From Pseudorhodoferax aquiterrae (GTDB lineage: Bacteria > Pseudomonadota > Gammaproteobacteria > Burkholderiales > Burkholderiaceae_C), in contig NZ_BMYK01000016.1 of assembly GCF_014652235.1 (NCBI RefSeq), forward strand, positions 1 to 64,000: a stretch of 64,000 nt of DNA, given 5' to 3'. A program made the position numbers and the translations under genes. Shown one piece after another: positions 45,074-54,916 of this stretch (positions are counted from its first letter, which is position 1; each line of letters opens with the position of its first letter). The notes under the pieces are model-generated. The model had not been told where the DNA came from and did no database searches. It saw only the letters and a program-made list of their open reading frames with translations.

Positions 45074-45877
45074 ATGGGAAGGACCAGCCAGATCGATTTC
45101 GACGAGGGAGCGGACAGCCGCCGCTTCGTGACCGCGCTGGCGCGCGGCCTGGACGTGCTGGCCGCGTTCCAGGTCGACGAGAAGTGGCTCAGCAACAGCG
45201 AGATCGCCGCGCGCACCGGCCTGCCCAAGCCCACCGTGGTGCGCCTGGCCTACACGCTGTGCGTGCAGGGCTACCTGCGGCACTCGCGCGAAAGCGGCAA
45301 GTACGCGCTGGGCGACAGCACGGCCGCGCTGGGCATCACCATGGTCTCCAACCTCAAGCTGCGGCGCATCGCGCGGCCCTACATGCAGGACCTGGCAGAG
45401 CGCTACGACATCTCGGTGTCGCTGGGCATCCGGCACGGCCTGTCGGTGCTGTACCTGGAGAACTGCCGCTCGGGCGCCCCGCTCTCGCTCGGGTTGGACA
45501 TCGGCTCGCGCATCCCGATCGCCGACACCGCCATGGGCCACGCGCTGCTGGCCGTCATGGAGCCCCGCGAGCGCGAGCGCCTGCTGGCCGAGATCCGCCA
45601 GGCCGAGGGCGAACGCTGGCCCCAGGTGCGCGAGGCCATCGCGGCCGGCTGTGCGCACTGGCAGGCGCGCGGCTTCACGGTGGTGGTGCGCGACTGGCAG
45701 AGCGACATCGCCGGCGTGGCCGCGGCCATCCGCCAGCCCGACGGCCGCGTCGTCACGCTCAACGCGGGCGGTCAGGCCAGCAAGTTCCCGCGCGAACTGC
45801 TGGAGCAGGAGATCGGCCCGCAACTCGCGCGCATGGTCAAGGGCCTGGAGTCCTTCGTGCGCAGCGAGGAGGTGTAG
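45074..45877 (+). CDS. IclR-family transcriptional regulator (esterase-Bug operon)
   Basis: 267 residues. Winged helix LSNSEIAARTGLPKPTVVRLAYTL near the N-terminus; effector domain with RIPIADTAMGHALLAV and VVTLNAGGQASKFP. The ATG at 45074 is divergent from the esterase gene (start 44896), with a TTCCGC/GCGGAA-type dyad between them. It most likely regulates that esterase-Bug pair in response to the released acid. The stop at 45875-45877 is 5 bases before the inverted-repeat element. Confidence 0.93.
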   Translation: MGRTSQIDFDEGADSRRFVTALARGLDVLAAFQVDEKWLSNSEIAARTGLPKPTVVRLAYTLCVQGYLRHSRESGKYALGDSTAALGITMVSNLKLRRIARPYMQDLAERYDISVSLGIRHGLSVLYLENCRSGAPLSLGLDIGSRIPIADTAMGHALLAVMEPRERERLLAEIRQAEGERWPQVREAIAAGCAHWQARGFTVVVRDWQSDIAGVAAAIRQPDGRVVTLNAGGQASKFPRELLEQEIGPQLARMVKGLESFVRSEEV

Positions 45878-45882
45878 GTCAG

Positions 45883-46116
45883 GCGCTCAGAACGGGTGAA
45901 TGAACCGATCGCGCCCACGACGGGGCGCGGCGGGCCGCAGGCGTAGGCGCGGGCCGCCGCCCGGGCTCGTGCCCGGGCAAGGACCGCAACGCCCGCATGC
46001 GGCCTGGCGCGCCCCGGCCCGAAGGGCGAGGCCCCGAGCGCAACGAACATGATGGAAACGGCTGCTCATCGGGGCCTCGCGTGGGTGTGAGCGGTTCGTT
46101 CACACGTTCTCAGTGC
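45883..46116. repeat. Inverted-repeat-bounded element (MITE-like) between convergent genes
   Basis: The ends 45883-45919 and 46080-46116 are inverted copies matching at 30 of 37 bases (core GTGAAYGAACCG). Inside is a perfect 11-base pair, GCGAGGCCCCG (46026-46036) and CGGGGCCTCGC (46070-46080). There is no convincing gene inside; short frames on both strands are low-quality. The right end covers the stop codon of the MFS gene. It may be a non-autonomous repeat or a bidirectional terminator-like structure. Confidence 0.5.
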
Positions 46117-47636
46117 TGCGGCGCAGCCGAGAGGTCCACGCCGCGCAGCATGCGCGCGACCAGCCAGGCGGCGCCGGCCACCATCACCGCGCCGGCCAGC
46201 GCGATGGCCTGCAAGGCATTGGTGAAGCTAGCGTGCGCCGTCTGCAGCAGCGCCGCCGCGGTGGCCGCGGGCAGGCCCTCGGCCAGGTGCACGGCGCCGC
46301 CCAGGGAAGCACCGGCGGCCGGCAGCAACTCCCGCTCCAGGCCGGCCGGCCAGCCGGCGCCCAGCCCATGGCGGTAGACCACCATGCCGGCACTGCCCAG
46401 CAGCGCGATGCCGAGCGCGCCGCTGAATTCCGAGGCCGTCTCCGACAGCGCCGAGGCCGCACCCGCGCGCTCGGGCGGCGCCGTGGTGATGATGATCTCG
46501 TTGCCGATCGTGAACACCGGCGCCATGCCCAGCGCCATGACGACGGTGGCCGGCACCAGTGTCCACAGGCCCTGCCCGGCCGCGAGCAGGCCGAAACCCA
46601 GCGCCGCAGCGACCAGGCCCACGACGATCACACGGGCCCGCGGCCAGCGCGCCGCCAGCCGCGGCGCCGCCAGCGAACCCACGACGAAGGACAGCGCCCA
46701 GGGCAGCGTGGCGATGCCGGCCGCAAGCGGCGTGAGCTCCAGCACCAGCTGCAGGTACTGCGTCATGAAAATGTAGACGCCGAACATCGCCAGGCAGGTC
46801 AGCCCATAGGCTGCCAGTGCGGCGCAGAACGGCGCATGCCGGAACAGCCGCAGGTCCAGCAGCGGGTAGGCGATGCGGCCCTGGCGGCGCAGGAACAGCG
46901 CACCCACGGCCAGGCCCAGCAGCGTGGTGGCCCAGGACGCCAGGGCGGAGCCATGCTCGGCGAGCTGCTTGAGGCCGTAGATCGTGAGCAGCACGGCCGC
47001 CAGCGACAGCACCACGCTGGCCAGGTCGAGCCGGCCCGCCTGCGGGTCGCGGTACTCGGGCAGCAGGCGCGGGCCCAGCACCAGCGTCAGCGCCATCACG
47101 GGCACGTTGAGCCAGAACACCGAACCCCAGTGGAAGAACTCCAGCAGCACGCCGCCCACCAGCGGGCCGATGGCGCTGCCCAGCGAGAAGGCGGCGATCC
47201 AGATGCCGATCGCGAACTGGCGCTGTCCGGCGTCGTGGAACATGTTGCGGATCAGCGCCATGGTCGAGGGCGCGATCGTGGCGCCGGCCAGGCCCAGCAG
47301 CGCGCGCGCCGCGACCAGCAGCTCGGCCGTATGGGCCAGGGCCGCCAGTGCCGAGGCGCCCGCGAAGAAGGCCGCGCCCAGCAGCAGCAAGCGGCGCCGG
47401 CCGATGCGGTCGCCCAGCGTGCCCATGGTGATCAGGAAGCCCGCGACGAAGAAGCCGTAGATGTCCAGGATCCAGAGCAGCTGGGCGCTGGAGGGTTGCA
47501 GCTCGCGGCTCAGCACGGGCAGCGCGAGGTTCAGCACGGTGAGGTCCATGGCGTAGACCAGGCAGGGCAGAGCCAGCACGGCCAGGCCGGTCCATTCGCG
47601 CGCCGTGGCGCGCGTGGCAGAGGTAGCAGAAGACAT
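46110..47636 (-). CDS. MFS transporter of the DHA2 (14-span) drug-exporter family
   Basis: 508 residues with fourteen membrane spans. Motif A-like GTLGDRIGRRRLLLLG sits between spans 2 and 3 and motif C-like GPLVGGVLLEFF follows span 5, both typical of proton-driven multidrug exporters such as SmvA/QacA. It begins MSSATSATRATAREW, cytoplasmic. No regulator gene is adjacent and no membrane-fusion partner is present, so it acts alone at the inner membrane. The substrate cannot be read from sequence. Confidence 0.93.
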   Translation of the reverse strand: MSSATSATRATAREWTGLAVLALPCLVYAMDLTVLNLALPVLSRELQPSSAQLLWILDIYGFFVAGFLITMGTLGDRIGRRRLLLLGAAFFAGASALAALAHTAELLVAARALLGLAGATIAPSTMALIRNMFHDAGQRQFAIGIWIAAFSLGSAIGPLVGGVLLEFFHWGSVFWLNVPVMALTLVLGPRLLPEYRDPQAGRLDLASVVLSLAAVLLTIYGLKQLAEHGSALASWATTLLGLAVGALFLRRQGRIAYPLLDLRLFRHAPFCAALAAYGLTCLAMFGVYIFMTQYLQLVLELTPLAAGIATLPWALSFVVGSLAAPRLAARWPRARVIVVGLVAAALGFGLLAAGQGLWTLVPATVVMALGMAPVFTIGNEIIITTAPPERAGAASALSETASEFSGALGIALLGSAGMVVYRHGLGAGWPAGLERELLPAAGASLGGAVHLAEGLPAATAAALLQTAHASFTNALQAIALAGAVMVAGAAWLVARMLRGVDLSAAPQH

Positions 47637-47706
47637 CGCCGGAATCTACAGGCTGCGGATGTCCTCTCGACGAAGCAGGCGTGCCAGGATCGACACGCGC
47701 CGAAGC

Positions 47707-49503
47707 TCAGGCTGCGTCGCCCCCCTCGTCCACATACCACCGGTCCTTGCCCAGCATCACGCGGTGGTGGCCCGCGCCGGCCGGCATCATCGGGAAGCAG
47801 TTCTCCTGCGCCGCGACCTGCACGTCGAGGAAGAACGGTCCATCCCAGGCCAGGCATTCGGTGAGTGCCGCGTCGAGCTCGGCCGGGTCGGACACGCGCC
47901 GCGCGCCCCAGCCGAAGGCCTTGGCCAGCGCCACGAAGTCGGGCAGCGCCGCGTTCCAGCTGTGCGACAACCGGTTGCCGTGGATCAGCTCCTGCCACTG
48001 CCGCACCATGCCCATGTAGCCGTTGTTGGACAGCACGAGCTTGACGGGCGTGGCGTGCTGCACGGCCGTGGACAGCTCCTGGATGTTCATGAGCACCGAG
48101 GCGTCGCCGCTCACGCAGACGACCAGCGCGTCCGGGTGCGCCACCTGCGCGCCGATCGCGGCCGGCAGGCCGTAGCCCATGGTGCCGGCGCCGCCCGAGG
48201 TCAGCCAGCGCCGCGGCCGCTCGAAGCGCAGGTACTGCGCGGCCCACATCTGGTGCTGGCCCACGTCGGTGGAGACGATGGCCTCGCGTCCGGCGATCTG
48301 CGCCTGCAGGCTGGCCATGAGCTGCTGCGGCAGGATGGCCTCGGCCTGCGGCGCGAAGTCCAGGCAGCGCTGGGCACGCCAGCGCTCCACGCGCTGCCAC
48401 CAGGGCGCCAGCCGCGCCGGGTCCAGGCCGCGCAGCTCGGGCAGGGCCAGCAGCGCATCGAGCACGGCGCCGCAGTCGCCGACGATGGGCACGTCGACCT
48501 GCACGGTGCGGTGGATGGCGCTGGGGTCGATGTCGATGTGGATCTTGCGCGCGTGCGGGCAGAACTCGTCGAGCTTGCCGGTCACGCGGTCGTCGAAGCG
48601 CGCGCCCACGTTGATGACGAGGTCGGCCTCGTGCATGGCCAGGTTGGCTTCCAGCGTGCCGTGCATGCCCAGCATGCCGACGAAAGCGGGATCGGACGCC
48701 GGGAACGCGCCCAGCCCCATCAGCGTGAGCGTGCAGGGCCCGCCGACCTGGCGCACCAGTTGCGCGAAGGCCGCGCAAGCCGCCGGGCCCGCGTTGACGA
48801 GGCCGCCGCCGCCGTAGAACACGGGCCGGCGCGCGGTGGAGATCAGGTCGGCCGCGCGCTGCAGGCTGCCGCGCGGCAGGCTGCCACCGGGCGCGGCGCG
48901 CAGCGGCCGCGCCACCACGGGCTGGCCCACGGGCGCGAGCTGCACGTCCTTGGGCACGTCGAGCAGCACCGGGCCGGGCCGGCCGCTGGCGGCGATGCTG
49001 AGCGCGCGTCGCACCGCGTCGGGCACCTGGGCCGCGCTGCGCGGCTGGAAGTTCCACTTGGTCACGGGCCGCGACATGCCCAGCGCATCGCTTTCCTGGA
49101 AGGCCTGGGTGCCGATCACGGCCGTGGCCACCTGGCCGCTGATGCACAGCACGGGGACGGAATCGCTCATCGCGTCCAGCAGGCCCGTGATGGTGTTGCC
49201 CACGCCGGGGCCGGAGGTGACCAGCACCACGCCAACCTTGCCCGTGCTGCGCGCATAGCCCTCGGCCGCGTGCACGGCGGCCTGCTCGTGGCGCACGAGG
49301 ATGTGGCGCAGCCGCGGCTCGCCGTGCAGCGCGTCGTAGAGCGGCAGCGCGGCACCGCCGGGGTAGCCGAACAGCGTGTCGACGCCGCCTTCGATCAGGG
49401 CGTGCAGCAGCGCCTGGGCGCCGTTGCGCGGAGCGGCGGGCGCCACCGGGGAGACGGTGGCGGGCAGGGCATCGAGGACGTCGGAGGTTTTCATGCCCTC
49501 CAT
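47707..49503 (-). CDS. Acetolactate-synthase-type TPP enzyme, catalytic subunit
   Basis: 598 residues. The TPP-activating Glu73 lies in [15 protein letters not shown] and [16 protein letters not shown] are typical of AHAS. The TPP-binding motif is [15 protein letters not shown]...NNGYMGMV. The C-terminal [10 protein letters not shown] motif is AHAS-specific. No regulatory subunit (ilvN) follows, so this is probably a second, stand-alone copy of IlvB. A divergent Lrp-type regulator sits 80 bases away, suggesting amino-acid-linked control. A start three codons downstream (MKTSDVL) is also possible. It could condense other oxo acids than pyruvate. Confidence 0.9.
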   Translation of the reverse strand: MEGMKTSDVLDALPATVSPVAPAAPRNGAQALLHALIEGGVDTLFGYPGGAALPLYDALHGEPRLRHILVRHEQAAVHAAEGYARSTGKVGVVLVTSGPGVGNTITGLLDAMSDSVPVLCISGQVATAVIGTQAFQESDALGMSRPVTKWNFQPRSAAQVPDAVRRALSIAASGRPGPVLLDVPKDVQLAPVGQPVVARPLRAAPGGSLPRGSLQRAADLISTARRPVFYGGGGLVNAGPAACAAFAQLVRQVGGPCTLTLMGLGAFPASDPAFVGMLGMHGTLEANLAMHEADLVINVGARFDDRVTGKLDEFCPHARKIHIDIDPSAIHRTVQVDVPIVGDCGAVLDALLALPELRGLDPARLAPWWQRVERWRAQRCLDFAPQAEAILPQQLMASLQAQIAGREAIVSTDVGQHQMWAAQYLRFERPRRWLTSGGAGTMGYGLPAAIGAQVAHPDALVVCVSGDASVLMNIQELSTAVQHATPVKLVLSNNGYMGMVRQWQELIHGNRLSHSWNAALPDFVALAKAFGWGARRVSDPAELDAALTECLAWDGPFFLDVQVAAQENCFPMMPAGAGHHRVMLGKDRWYVDEGGDAA

Positions 49504-49543
49504 TTTTTCGGCGATGGCGCAGAATAGGCTTCCGATTCTTCGA

Positions 49544-49560
49544 AGTTCATGCCTTGAACT
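49544..49560. promoter_or_regulatory. Candidate Lrp-type operator
   Basis: AGTTCA (49544-49549) and TGAACT (49555-49560) form a perfect 6-base dyad within the 80-base divergent promoter of the acetolactate-synthase-like and lrp-like genes. Confidence 0.42.
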
Positions 49561-49583
49561 CCGAATTTCATCCGGAGAATTAG

Positions 49584-50051
49584 GTGTCCGACGGAAAAAT
49601 CTTCGACAAGACCGATCTTGCCATCCTGCGCATCCTGCTGCAGGACGCGCGCCGCACGCTGCAGGAGATCGGTGCCGAGGTGGGCCTGTCGCCCACCAGT
49701 TGCTGGAGCCGCATCAAGCGGCTGCAGGACGAGGGCGTGATCAAGCGCTACACGGTGGAGGTGGACCCGGCCAGCCTGGGCTACCAGGACACCGTGATCG
49801 TGCAGCTCACGCTGGAGAGCCACACCGAGGACACGCTCTACGCCTTCGGCCAGGTGCTGGCGACCATCCCCGAGATCCTGGAGGCCTACCTGGTCTCGGG
49901 CGACTACGACTACTACATCCGCATCGCCGTGCGCGACACGCGCGACTACGAACGGCTGTTGCGCGAGAAGCTCTACAAGATCCCCGGCATTCGGCACAGC
50001 AAGTCGCACTTCGTGCTGCGCGTGCTCAAGCAATCCACGGTGCCGGTGTAG
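49584..50051 (+). CDS. Lrp/AsnC-family transcriptional regulator
   Basis: 155 residues. [23 protein letters not shown] then [19 protein letters not shown]-terminal RAM domain with [19 protein letters not shown]. The start is GTG at 49584. It is divergent from the acetolactate-synthase-like gene and is its likely regulator, sensing a branched-chain or other amino acid. A dyad centred in the promoter may be its site. Confidence 0.94.
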   Translation: MSDGKIFDKTDLAILRILLQDARRTLQEIGAEVGLSPTSCWSRIKRLQDEGVIKRYTVEVDPASLGYQDTVIVQLTLESHTEDTLYAFGQVLATIPEILEAYLVSGDYDYYIRIAVRDTRDYERLLREKLYKIPGIRHSKSHFVLRVLKQSTVPV

Positions 50052-50123
50052 GCCACAGCGCACAGGCCGGCGGCTTGCAGGCCGACGGCGACACAGGCGG
50101 CTGGCCATGTCACCGCCCCGAAT

Positions 50124-50143
50124 TTGCACATGATCATGCGCAA
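50124..50143. promoter_or_regulatory. 20-base near-perfect palindrome before the outer-membrane gene
   Basis: TTGCACATGATCATGCGCAA has only one mismatched pair and lies 45-64 bases upstream of the barrel protein's ATG. It is probably an operator; no regulator gene is adjacent to name it. Confidence 0.48.
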
Positions 50144-50187
50144 ATGCGCCGCAAGTTGCGCACATTCCACGCACAGAAAGGCAGACC

Positions 50188-51024
50188 ATGCGCAGCAGTC
50201 GGCGGCTTCCCACCCAGGGTCTTGCGGCGGCGGCCGCGTTGGCCTGCAGCAGCGGGGCGCTGGCCCAGGGCCTGACGGTCGCGCAGGACCAACGCGTGTG
50301 GCTGCAGGTCTCGGCCTTCCGGCCCAACATGGATTCGCGCGTGCGGCTGGACGAGACCGACAGCGTGCTGCAGGGCACGCCACTGGACGGCGAGACCGAC
50401 TTCGGCCTGGCGCGCCGCAAGACCGTGCCGGCCGTGCTGCTGGGCGGGCGGCTGTCGGAGCGCTGGCGCGCCGAGTTCGAGTACTTCTCGCTGGACCGCA
50501 GCGGCAGCGCCACGACCGATGGCATCCGCTTCGGCGACGGCCAGTTCGTGGCCGACATCGACACGCGCATGCGCACGCAGACCTACCGGCTCAGCGCGGG
50601 CTACTCCTTCCTCAAGCAGCCGGACCGCGAGGCCGGCGTGCTGCTCGGCGCGCATGTGACCGACGCCCTGCTGCGCGTGCAGGGAGCCGCCATCGTCAAC
50701 GGCCAGGCCGTGGGTGCCTTCACCGAACGGCGCTCGGAGACCGTGCCCGCGCCCACGGTGGGCGTGTACGGCAGCTGGCGGCCCGGCGCCGGGCGCTGGG
50801 AGCTGAGTGGGCGCGTCGACCTGTTCAAGCTGCACATCGGCGACTACGACGGCCGCCTCGTGAACCTGCAGGCCAACGCGATGTACAGGCTCACGCCCCA
50901 TGTGGGACTGGGCCTGGGCTGGCGCTACCACGACCTGCGCGTGGACGCCGATGCGCGCAATTTCTCGGGCGAGATCAAGTACCGCATGAACGGCCCGCAG
51001 CTGTTCCTTCAGGCCGGGTTCTGA
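50188..51024 (+). CDS. Outer-membrane beta-barrel protein, unknown function
   Basis: 278 residues. Signal peptide ends in SGALAQ near residue 27. The rest alternates polar and hydrophobic residues in short strands (VWLQVSAF, WRAEFEYFSLD, RLSAGYSF, LGLGWRYHDL, GPQLFLQAGF), ending in a C-terminal aromatic residue as the barrel-assembly signal. It looks like an 8- to 12-stranded barrel with no TonB box. I do not recognise a named family. A palindrome upstream suggests regulated expression. Preceded by the Lrp-type gene, but with a 136-base gap. Confidence 0.83.
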   Translation: MRSSRRLPTQGLAAAAALACSSGALAQGLTVAQDQRVWLQVSAFRPNMDSRVRLDETDSVLQGTPLDGETDFGLARRKTVPAVLLGGRLSERWRAEFEYFSLDRSGSATTDGIRFGDGQFVADIDTRMRTQTYRLSAGYSFLKQPDREAGVLLGAHVTDALLRVQGAAIVNGQAVGAFTERRSETVPAPTVGVYGSWRPGAGRWELSGRVDLFKLHIGDYDGRLVNLQANAMYRLTPHVGLGLGWRYHDLRVDADARNFSGEIKYRMNGPQLFLQAGF

Positions 51025-51039
51025 ACCAGGCCGCTGGGG

Positions 51040-51612
51040 TCAGGAGGCCTTCCAGAAGATGTAGTCGGCCTGGTAGGGCACCGTCACGCGCTGGCCCTTG
51101 CTGGCCATGGTGCACGGCATGCTGGCCGGGGCCACGCCGCCCTGCAGCGCCACGCGCTGGATGTAGGTCACGCCGCTCATCGCCCCGCTGCCCATGGCCG
51201 GGTTCGCCTTGACGAGCTGGTAGGGCAGGCTGGACGGCCCCGACGGCGCGACGGCCAGCTGCGTGGCGGTGAGCTTGGACCCGTCGCTCGCCTCCCAGGT
51301 CGCCGGCGGGCCGTAGTAGCGGCCCACCTGCTTGCCACTGCGGTCCATGAGGCGGGCCTCGGGGCCGACGAAGGTCCATTCCGTCTGGCCCGGCATGTTG
51401 GCCTTGTCGCGGCATTCGTACAGGATCTCTCCCTTGCCCACGGTTTCCAGGGCCACGCGGTTGCCGGCGGGCACCTGGATGCTGGCGGGCAGGCTGGCCT
51501 GCGAGAAACCCATGCCGCCGGCGCCCGGCATGGCGCCGCAGGCGGCCAGCAGCACGGTGGCGGACAAGGCAGCGCCCAGGGCTGCGCGGTGGGTCAGGGT
51601 CGAAGAGGTCAT
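51040..51612 (-). CDS. DUF3455 lipoprotein
   Basis: 190 residues. Lipobox LLAAC near residue 25. The mature part matches DUF3455: ILYECRDKANMPGQTEWTFVGPEARL, GRYYGPPATWEASDGSKLTA and GVTYIQRVALQGGVAP. Proteins of this family are predicted to be exported; function unknown. It converges with the barrel gene and lies 119 bases downstream of the Bug gene of the acyl-CoA operon, probably with its own promoter. Confidence 0.88.
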   Translation of the reverse strand: MTSSTLTHRAALGAALSATVLLAACGAMPGAGGMGFSQASLPASIQVPAGNRVALETVGKGEILYECRDKANMPGQTEWTFVGPEARLMDRSGKQVGRYYGPPATWEASDGSKLTATQLAVAPSGPSSLPYQLVKANPAMGSGAMSGVTYIQRVALQGGVAPASMPCTMASKGQRVTVPYQADYIFWKAS

Positions 51613-51731
51613 ACGGGAGGCTCCGGCTTGTTGAAGGTGCTGCCACTACGGGCGAGGCGCCTGGCCGGATGCAGCGGCCCTCGAAACAATTTGTAAACGC
51701 CCCTGCCCCTCTGCACCGCTGCCGCGAGCGG

Positions 51732-52739
51732 CTACATCTTGGCGTCGGTGACGCCCAGCGTCTCCCCCAGCGACCGGTACAACTCGTACTGCTGGCGCAC
51801 GAACTCGCGCGTCTCCTCGGGCGACTTCACGGAGGGAACGGAGGCGGTCTGCGCAGTTGCCGCGCGCCATTGCGGATCCTTGGCGATGGTCTGCATGGCA
51901 GCCACCAGGCGCGTGCGCACGTCCGAGGGCAGGCCGGGCGGTGCCAGCACCGCGCTCCATCCGACGATGCCTTCCATGGCCTCGTAGCCCAGTTCACGCG
52001 CGGTCGGCACCTCGGGCAGCTCGGCCATGCGCTCGGCCGAGGTGACCATCAGCGCGCGCAGGCTTCCGGCCCGGATGTGGGCCAGGAACGAGCCCAGGCT
52101 GCCGCACGAGAACTCCGTCTGGCCGGCCAGCAGCGAGGTCACGGCCTCGCCGGTGCCCTTGTAGGGAATTTGGGTCGGCGTCTGCTCCGTGAGCTTGAGC
52201 AGGCGGAACAGCTGGCGCGGCCCCATGTCGTTGGTGGTCAGCACGCCGGCCGTGCCGTAGTTGAGCGCCTTGCCGCGCGTCTTCATGCCCTGCACCAGTT
52301 CGCCGAAGGTCTTGTAGGGCGATCTGGCGTTGACGACGCAGCCGTAGGGATTGAGCTCCAGCGTGCCGATGAAGGTGTAGTCGTCCCACTTGTACCGGGT
52401 GGAGGTCGGCATGATGGCCGGCAGGATGGCTTGCGAACCCGTGCGTGCGAGCAACAGCGTGTAGCCGTCCGGCGGCGCGGCGATGACCTGGGCCGAGCCG
52501 ATCACGCCGCTGGCGCCGACCTTGTTCAGCACCACCACCGGCTGGCCCAGCGCGCGCGTGGCGGCGGCCGCGAAGGTCCGCGCTGCCAGGTCGGCGTCGC
52601 CGCCGGCGCTGTAGGGCGCCACCACGGTGATGGCGCGGTCGGGGTAGCCGCCCTGGGCCGCTGCCAGGCGGGCCAGCAGCAGCAGGCCGGCGCCGAGCAG
52701 CCGCCGCGCCCGGCACCGCAGGAATGAACGCGTGTGCAT
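51732..52739 (-). CDS. Bug/TctC-family periplasmic substrate-binding protein (4)
   Basis: 335 residues; signal peptide with RRLLGAGLLLLARLAAAQ. Motifs: TVVAPYSAGGDADLAARTF, VVVLNKVGASGVIGS, LNYGTAGVLTTNDMG and TQIPYKGTGEAVTSLLAG. Last gene of the acyl-CoA operon, 59 bases after the ADP-forming ligase gene. Its ligand is therefore probably a carboxylic acid activated by that ligase and processed by the acyl-CoA dehydrogenase and the thiolase-like protein. Confidence 0.92.
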   Translation of the reverse strand: MHTRSFLRCRARRLLGAGLLLLARLAAAQGGYPDRAITVVAPYSAGGDADLAARTFAAAATRALGQPVVVLNKVGASGVIGSAQVIAAPPDGYTLLLARTGSQAILPAIMPTSTRYKWDDYTFIGTLELNPYGCVVNARSPYKTFGELVQGMKTRGKALNYGTAGVLTTNDMGPRQLFRLLKLTEQTPTQIPYKGTGEAVTSLLAGQTEFSCGSLGSFLAHIRAGSLRALMVTSAERMAELPEVPTARELGYEAMEGIVGWSAVLAPPGLPSDVRTRLVAAMQTIAKDPQWRAATAQTASVPSVKSPEETREFVRQQYELYRSLGETLGVTDAKM

Positions 52740-52798
52740 GGTCTTGTCTCCTTGCTTGTTGGTCGTGGGATGCGCCGCAGGCCGGGCGCGGGCGAAAC

Positions 52799-54916
52799 TC
52801 AGGCGGGCGGGTCGCGCAGCACCATCACGCAGTCGACGGCGACCGGCCCCTCGGCTCCGACGCGCACAGGATTGAGGTCCAGCTCGGCCAGCCGGGGCGT
52901 GGCCGCGGCCCAGCGCGACAGATCGGCCAGCAGCCCGGCAATGGCGCGGCGGTCCACGGCCGGCTGGCCGCGCACGCCGTCCAGCAGCGCGCCCATGCGC
53001 AGTTCGGCCAACATGGCCATGCCCTCGTCGGGGCCGAACGGCGCGCGGCGGAACGCCACGTCCTTGAGCACCTCGACCAGCACGCCGCCGCTGCCCACCA
53101 TGACCACCATGCCGAACACCGGGTCGCGCTGCACGCCGACCACCAGTTCGACATGGCCGGCCGCCATGGGCTGCACCAGGACACCGTCGATGCGCGCGTG
53201 CGGCGCATGGCGCGCGGCATTGGCCCGCAGCGTGGCGACGGCGGCGCGCACGGCGTCCTCGTCGTCGAGCCGCAGCAGCACGCCGCCGACCTCGGTCTTG
53301 TGGGCGATGTCGGGCGATTCGATCTTCAACGCCACCGGCCCGCCGAAGCGGCGCCAGGCGGCCACGGCGGCGTCGGCATCGGGCGCGAGCACCACCGGGG
53401 CCATGGGCAGGCCGGCCGCCTGCAGCCAGGCCGTGGCCTGCACGCTCGGCACCATGCCCTCCAGCTCGGCCGCCCCGGCGGGCGCGGCCATGGCGGCCAG
53501 CCCTGCGCCGGGCGGCGGACTGCGCAGGCCGGCGTGGTGCCGCGCCAGCGCCGCGGCGGCCTCCACCGCGCGCTCGCCCGCGCCATACACCACGATGCCC
53601 AGCGCCCGCAAGCGCTGCAGCGCCGCCGCCGGCGCGGCCACCCAGCAGACGAAGAAGGGCTTGGTGGTGCGCGCCTGGATCTCCTCGAAGATGCCGACCA
53701 GCTTGTCCACATGCGCCGTCATGAGCTGCAGCCAGACGATGCCCACGTGCACCTGTGGATCGTCCAGCAGCGTGACCACCGCTTCGCGCAGCAGCTCGGG
53801 CCGGGCGACGAACTGGCCCGTCACGTCCACCGGGTTGCCGGCCGCGCCGAAGGCCGGCATCACCCGGGCCAGGCGCTGCTGCGTGGCGGCGCCCAGTTCG
53901 GGCACGGCCAGGCCCATCTCCTCGGCCCGGTCGGCCATCATCACGCCGGCACCGCCGGACTGCGTGGCGATGCCCAGGCCGAAGCCGGCGCAGGCGCGCG
54001 GCTGCGCCAGCGCCTCCAGCATGTCCAGCATCTGCTCCTCGTTGCGCGCGCGCAGCACGCCGTGCTGGCGGACCACGGCATCGAACACCGCATCCTCCAC
54101 GGCCAGCGCGCCGGTGTGCGAAGCCGCTGCACGGGCGCCGCTGGACATGCGCCCGACCTTGGTCAGCACCAGCGGCTTGCCCAGTTCGCGGCAGCGCTGC
54201 GCCAGCCGCATCAGGCCCTCGCCATCGCTCAGGCCTTCCAGGTAGCCGGCCGCCACGCGGATGCGCGGATCCTCCACCACGGCCAGCATCAGTTCGGCGA
54301 ACTGCAGGTCGGCCTCGTTGCCGGTGTTGATGAAGTAGCCCAGCCCCAGGCCGCGCTGGCGCACCAGCGCCGCGATGGCCGTGCCGAAGGCGCCGGACTG
54401 CGTGACGAAGGCGATCGGCCCCGGCCCGGTCTCGCCGTCGGCGTACTGGCTGAAGGTGGCGTAGACGCTGTCGAACGCGTTGATGAAGCCCAGGCAGTTG
54501 GGGCCGCACAGCAGCACGCCGGCGCGCCGGGCCGTGTCGGCCAGGCGCTGTTCCAGCGCGCGGCCGGCCGCGCCCATCTCGCCGAAGCCCGAGCTGAACA
54601 CCACGGCGGCGGGCACGCCGCGCGCGCCCAGCGCCGCGATGCTGTCCACGACCTCGCTGGCCGGCACGGCGACGATGGCCAGGTCCACAGCTTCGGGCAG
54701 GCTGGCGATGTCGGGCAGGCAGGCCAGGCCGGCGATCTCGCGGTACTTGGGATTGACCGGCAGGATGCGCCCGCGAAAGCCCTTGTCGATCAGGTGCTTG
54801 AGCGGGCGGCCGTTGACCTTGGCCAGGTCGGCCGAGGCGCCGACCACGGCGATGCTGCGCGGGTGCAGCAGGCGCGCGATGGCCTGAGCGCGGGGGGAGG
54901 TGTCGGTGGGGTTCAT
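52799..54916 (-). CDS. ADP-forming acyl-CoA synthetase (acetate-CoA ligase type)
   Basis: 705 residues, a fusion of the alpha and beta parts of NDP-forming acyl-CoA synthetase. The CoA-binding domain begins [16 protein letters not shown]; the succinyl-CoA-synthetase-like domain holds the phospho-His in SHTGALA near residue 267. The C-terminal ATP-grasp part has [17 protein letters not shown] and ELDLNPV. It makes acyl-CoA from a free acid, ATP and CoA, giving ADP and phosphate. Its start overlaps the stop of the acyl-CoA dehydrogenase gene (ATGA). The acid is unknown; dicarboxylic or branched acids are plausible. Confidence 0.93.
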   Translation of the reverse strand: MNPTDTSPRAQAIARLLHPRSIAVVGASADLAKVNGRPLKHLIDKGFRGRILPVNPKYREIAGLACLPDIASLPEAVDLAIVAVPASEVVDSIAALGARGVPAAVVFSSGFGEMGAAGRALEQRLADTARRAGVLLCGPNCLGFINAFDSVYATFSQYADGETGPGPIAFVTQSGAFGTAIAALVRQRGLGLGYFINTGNEADLQFAELMLAVVEDPRIRVAAGYLEGLSDGEGLMRLAQRCRELGKPLVLTKVGRMSSGARAAASHTGALAVEDAVFDAVVRQHGVLRARNEEQMLDMLEALAQPRACAGFGLGIATQSGGAGVMMADRAEEMGLAVPELGAATQQRLARVMPAFGAAGNPVDVTGQFVARPELLREAVVTLLDDPQVHVGIVWLQLMTAHVDKLVGIFEEIQARTTKPFFVCWVAAPAAALQRLRALGIVVYGAGERAVEAAAALARHHAGLRSPPPGAGLAAMAAPAGAAELEGMVPSVQATAWLQAAGLPMAPVVLAPDADAAVAAWRRFGGPVALKIESPDIAHKTEVGGVLLRLDDEDAVRAAVATLRANAARHAPHARIDGVLVQPMAAGHVELVVGVQRDPVFGMVVMVGSGGVLVEVLKDVAFRRAPFGPDEGMAMLAELRMGALLDGVRGQPAVDRRAIAGLLADLSRWAAATPRLAELDLNPVRVGAEGPVAVDCVMVLRDPPA

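Noticed and set aside
45879-46103. Short minus-strand frames inside the inverted-repeat element as genes
   Set aside because: Pro/Arg/Ala-rich translations without ribosome-binding sites; the DNA structure explains the sequence better.
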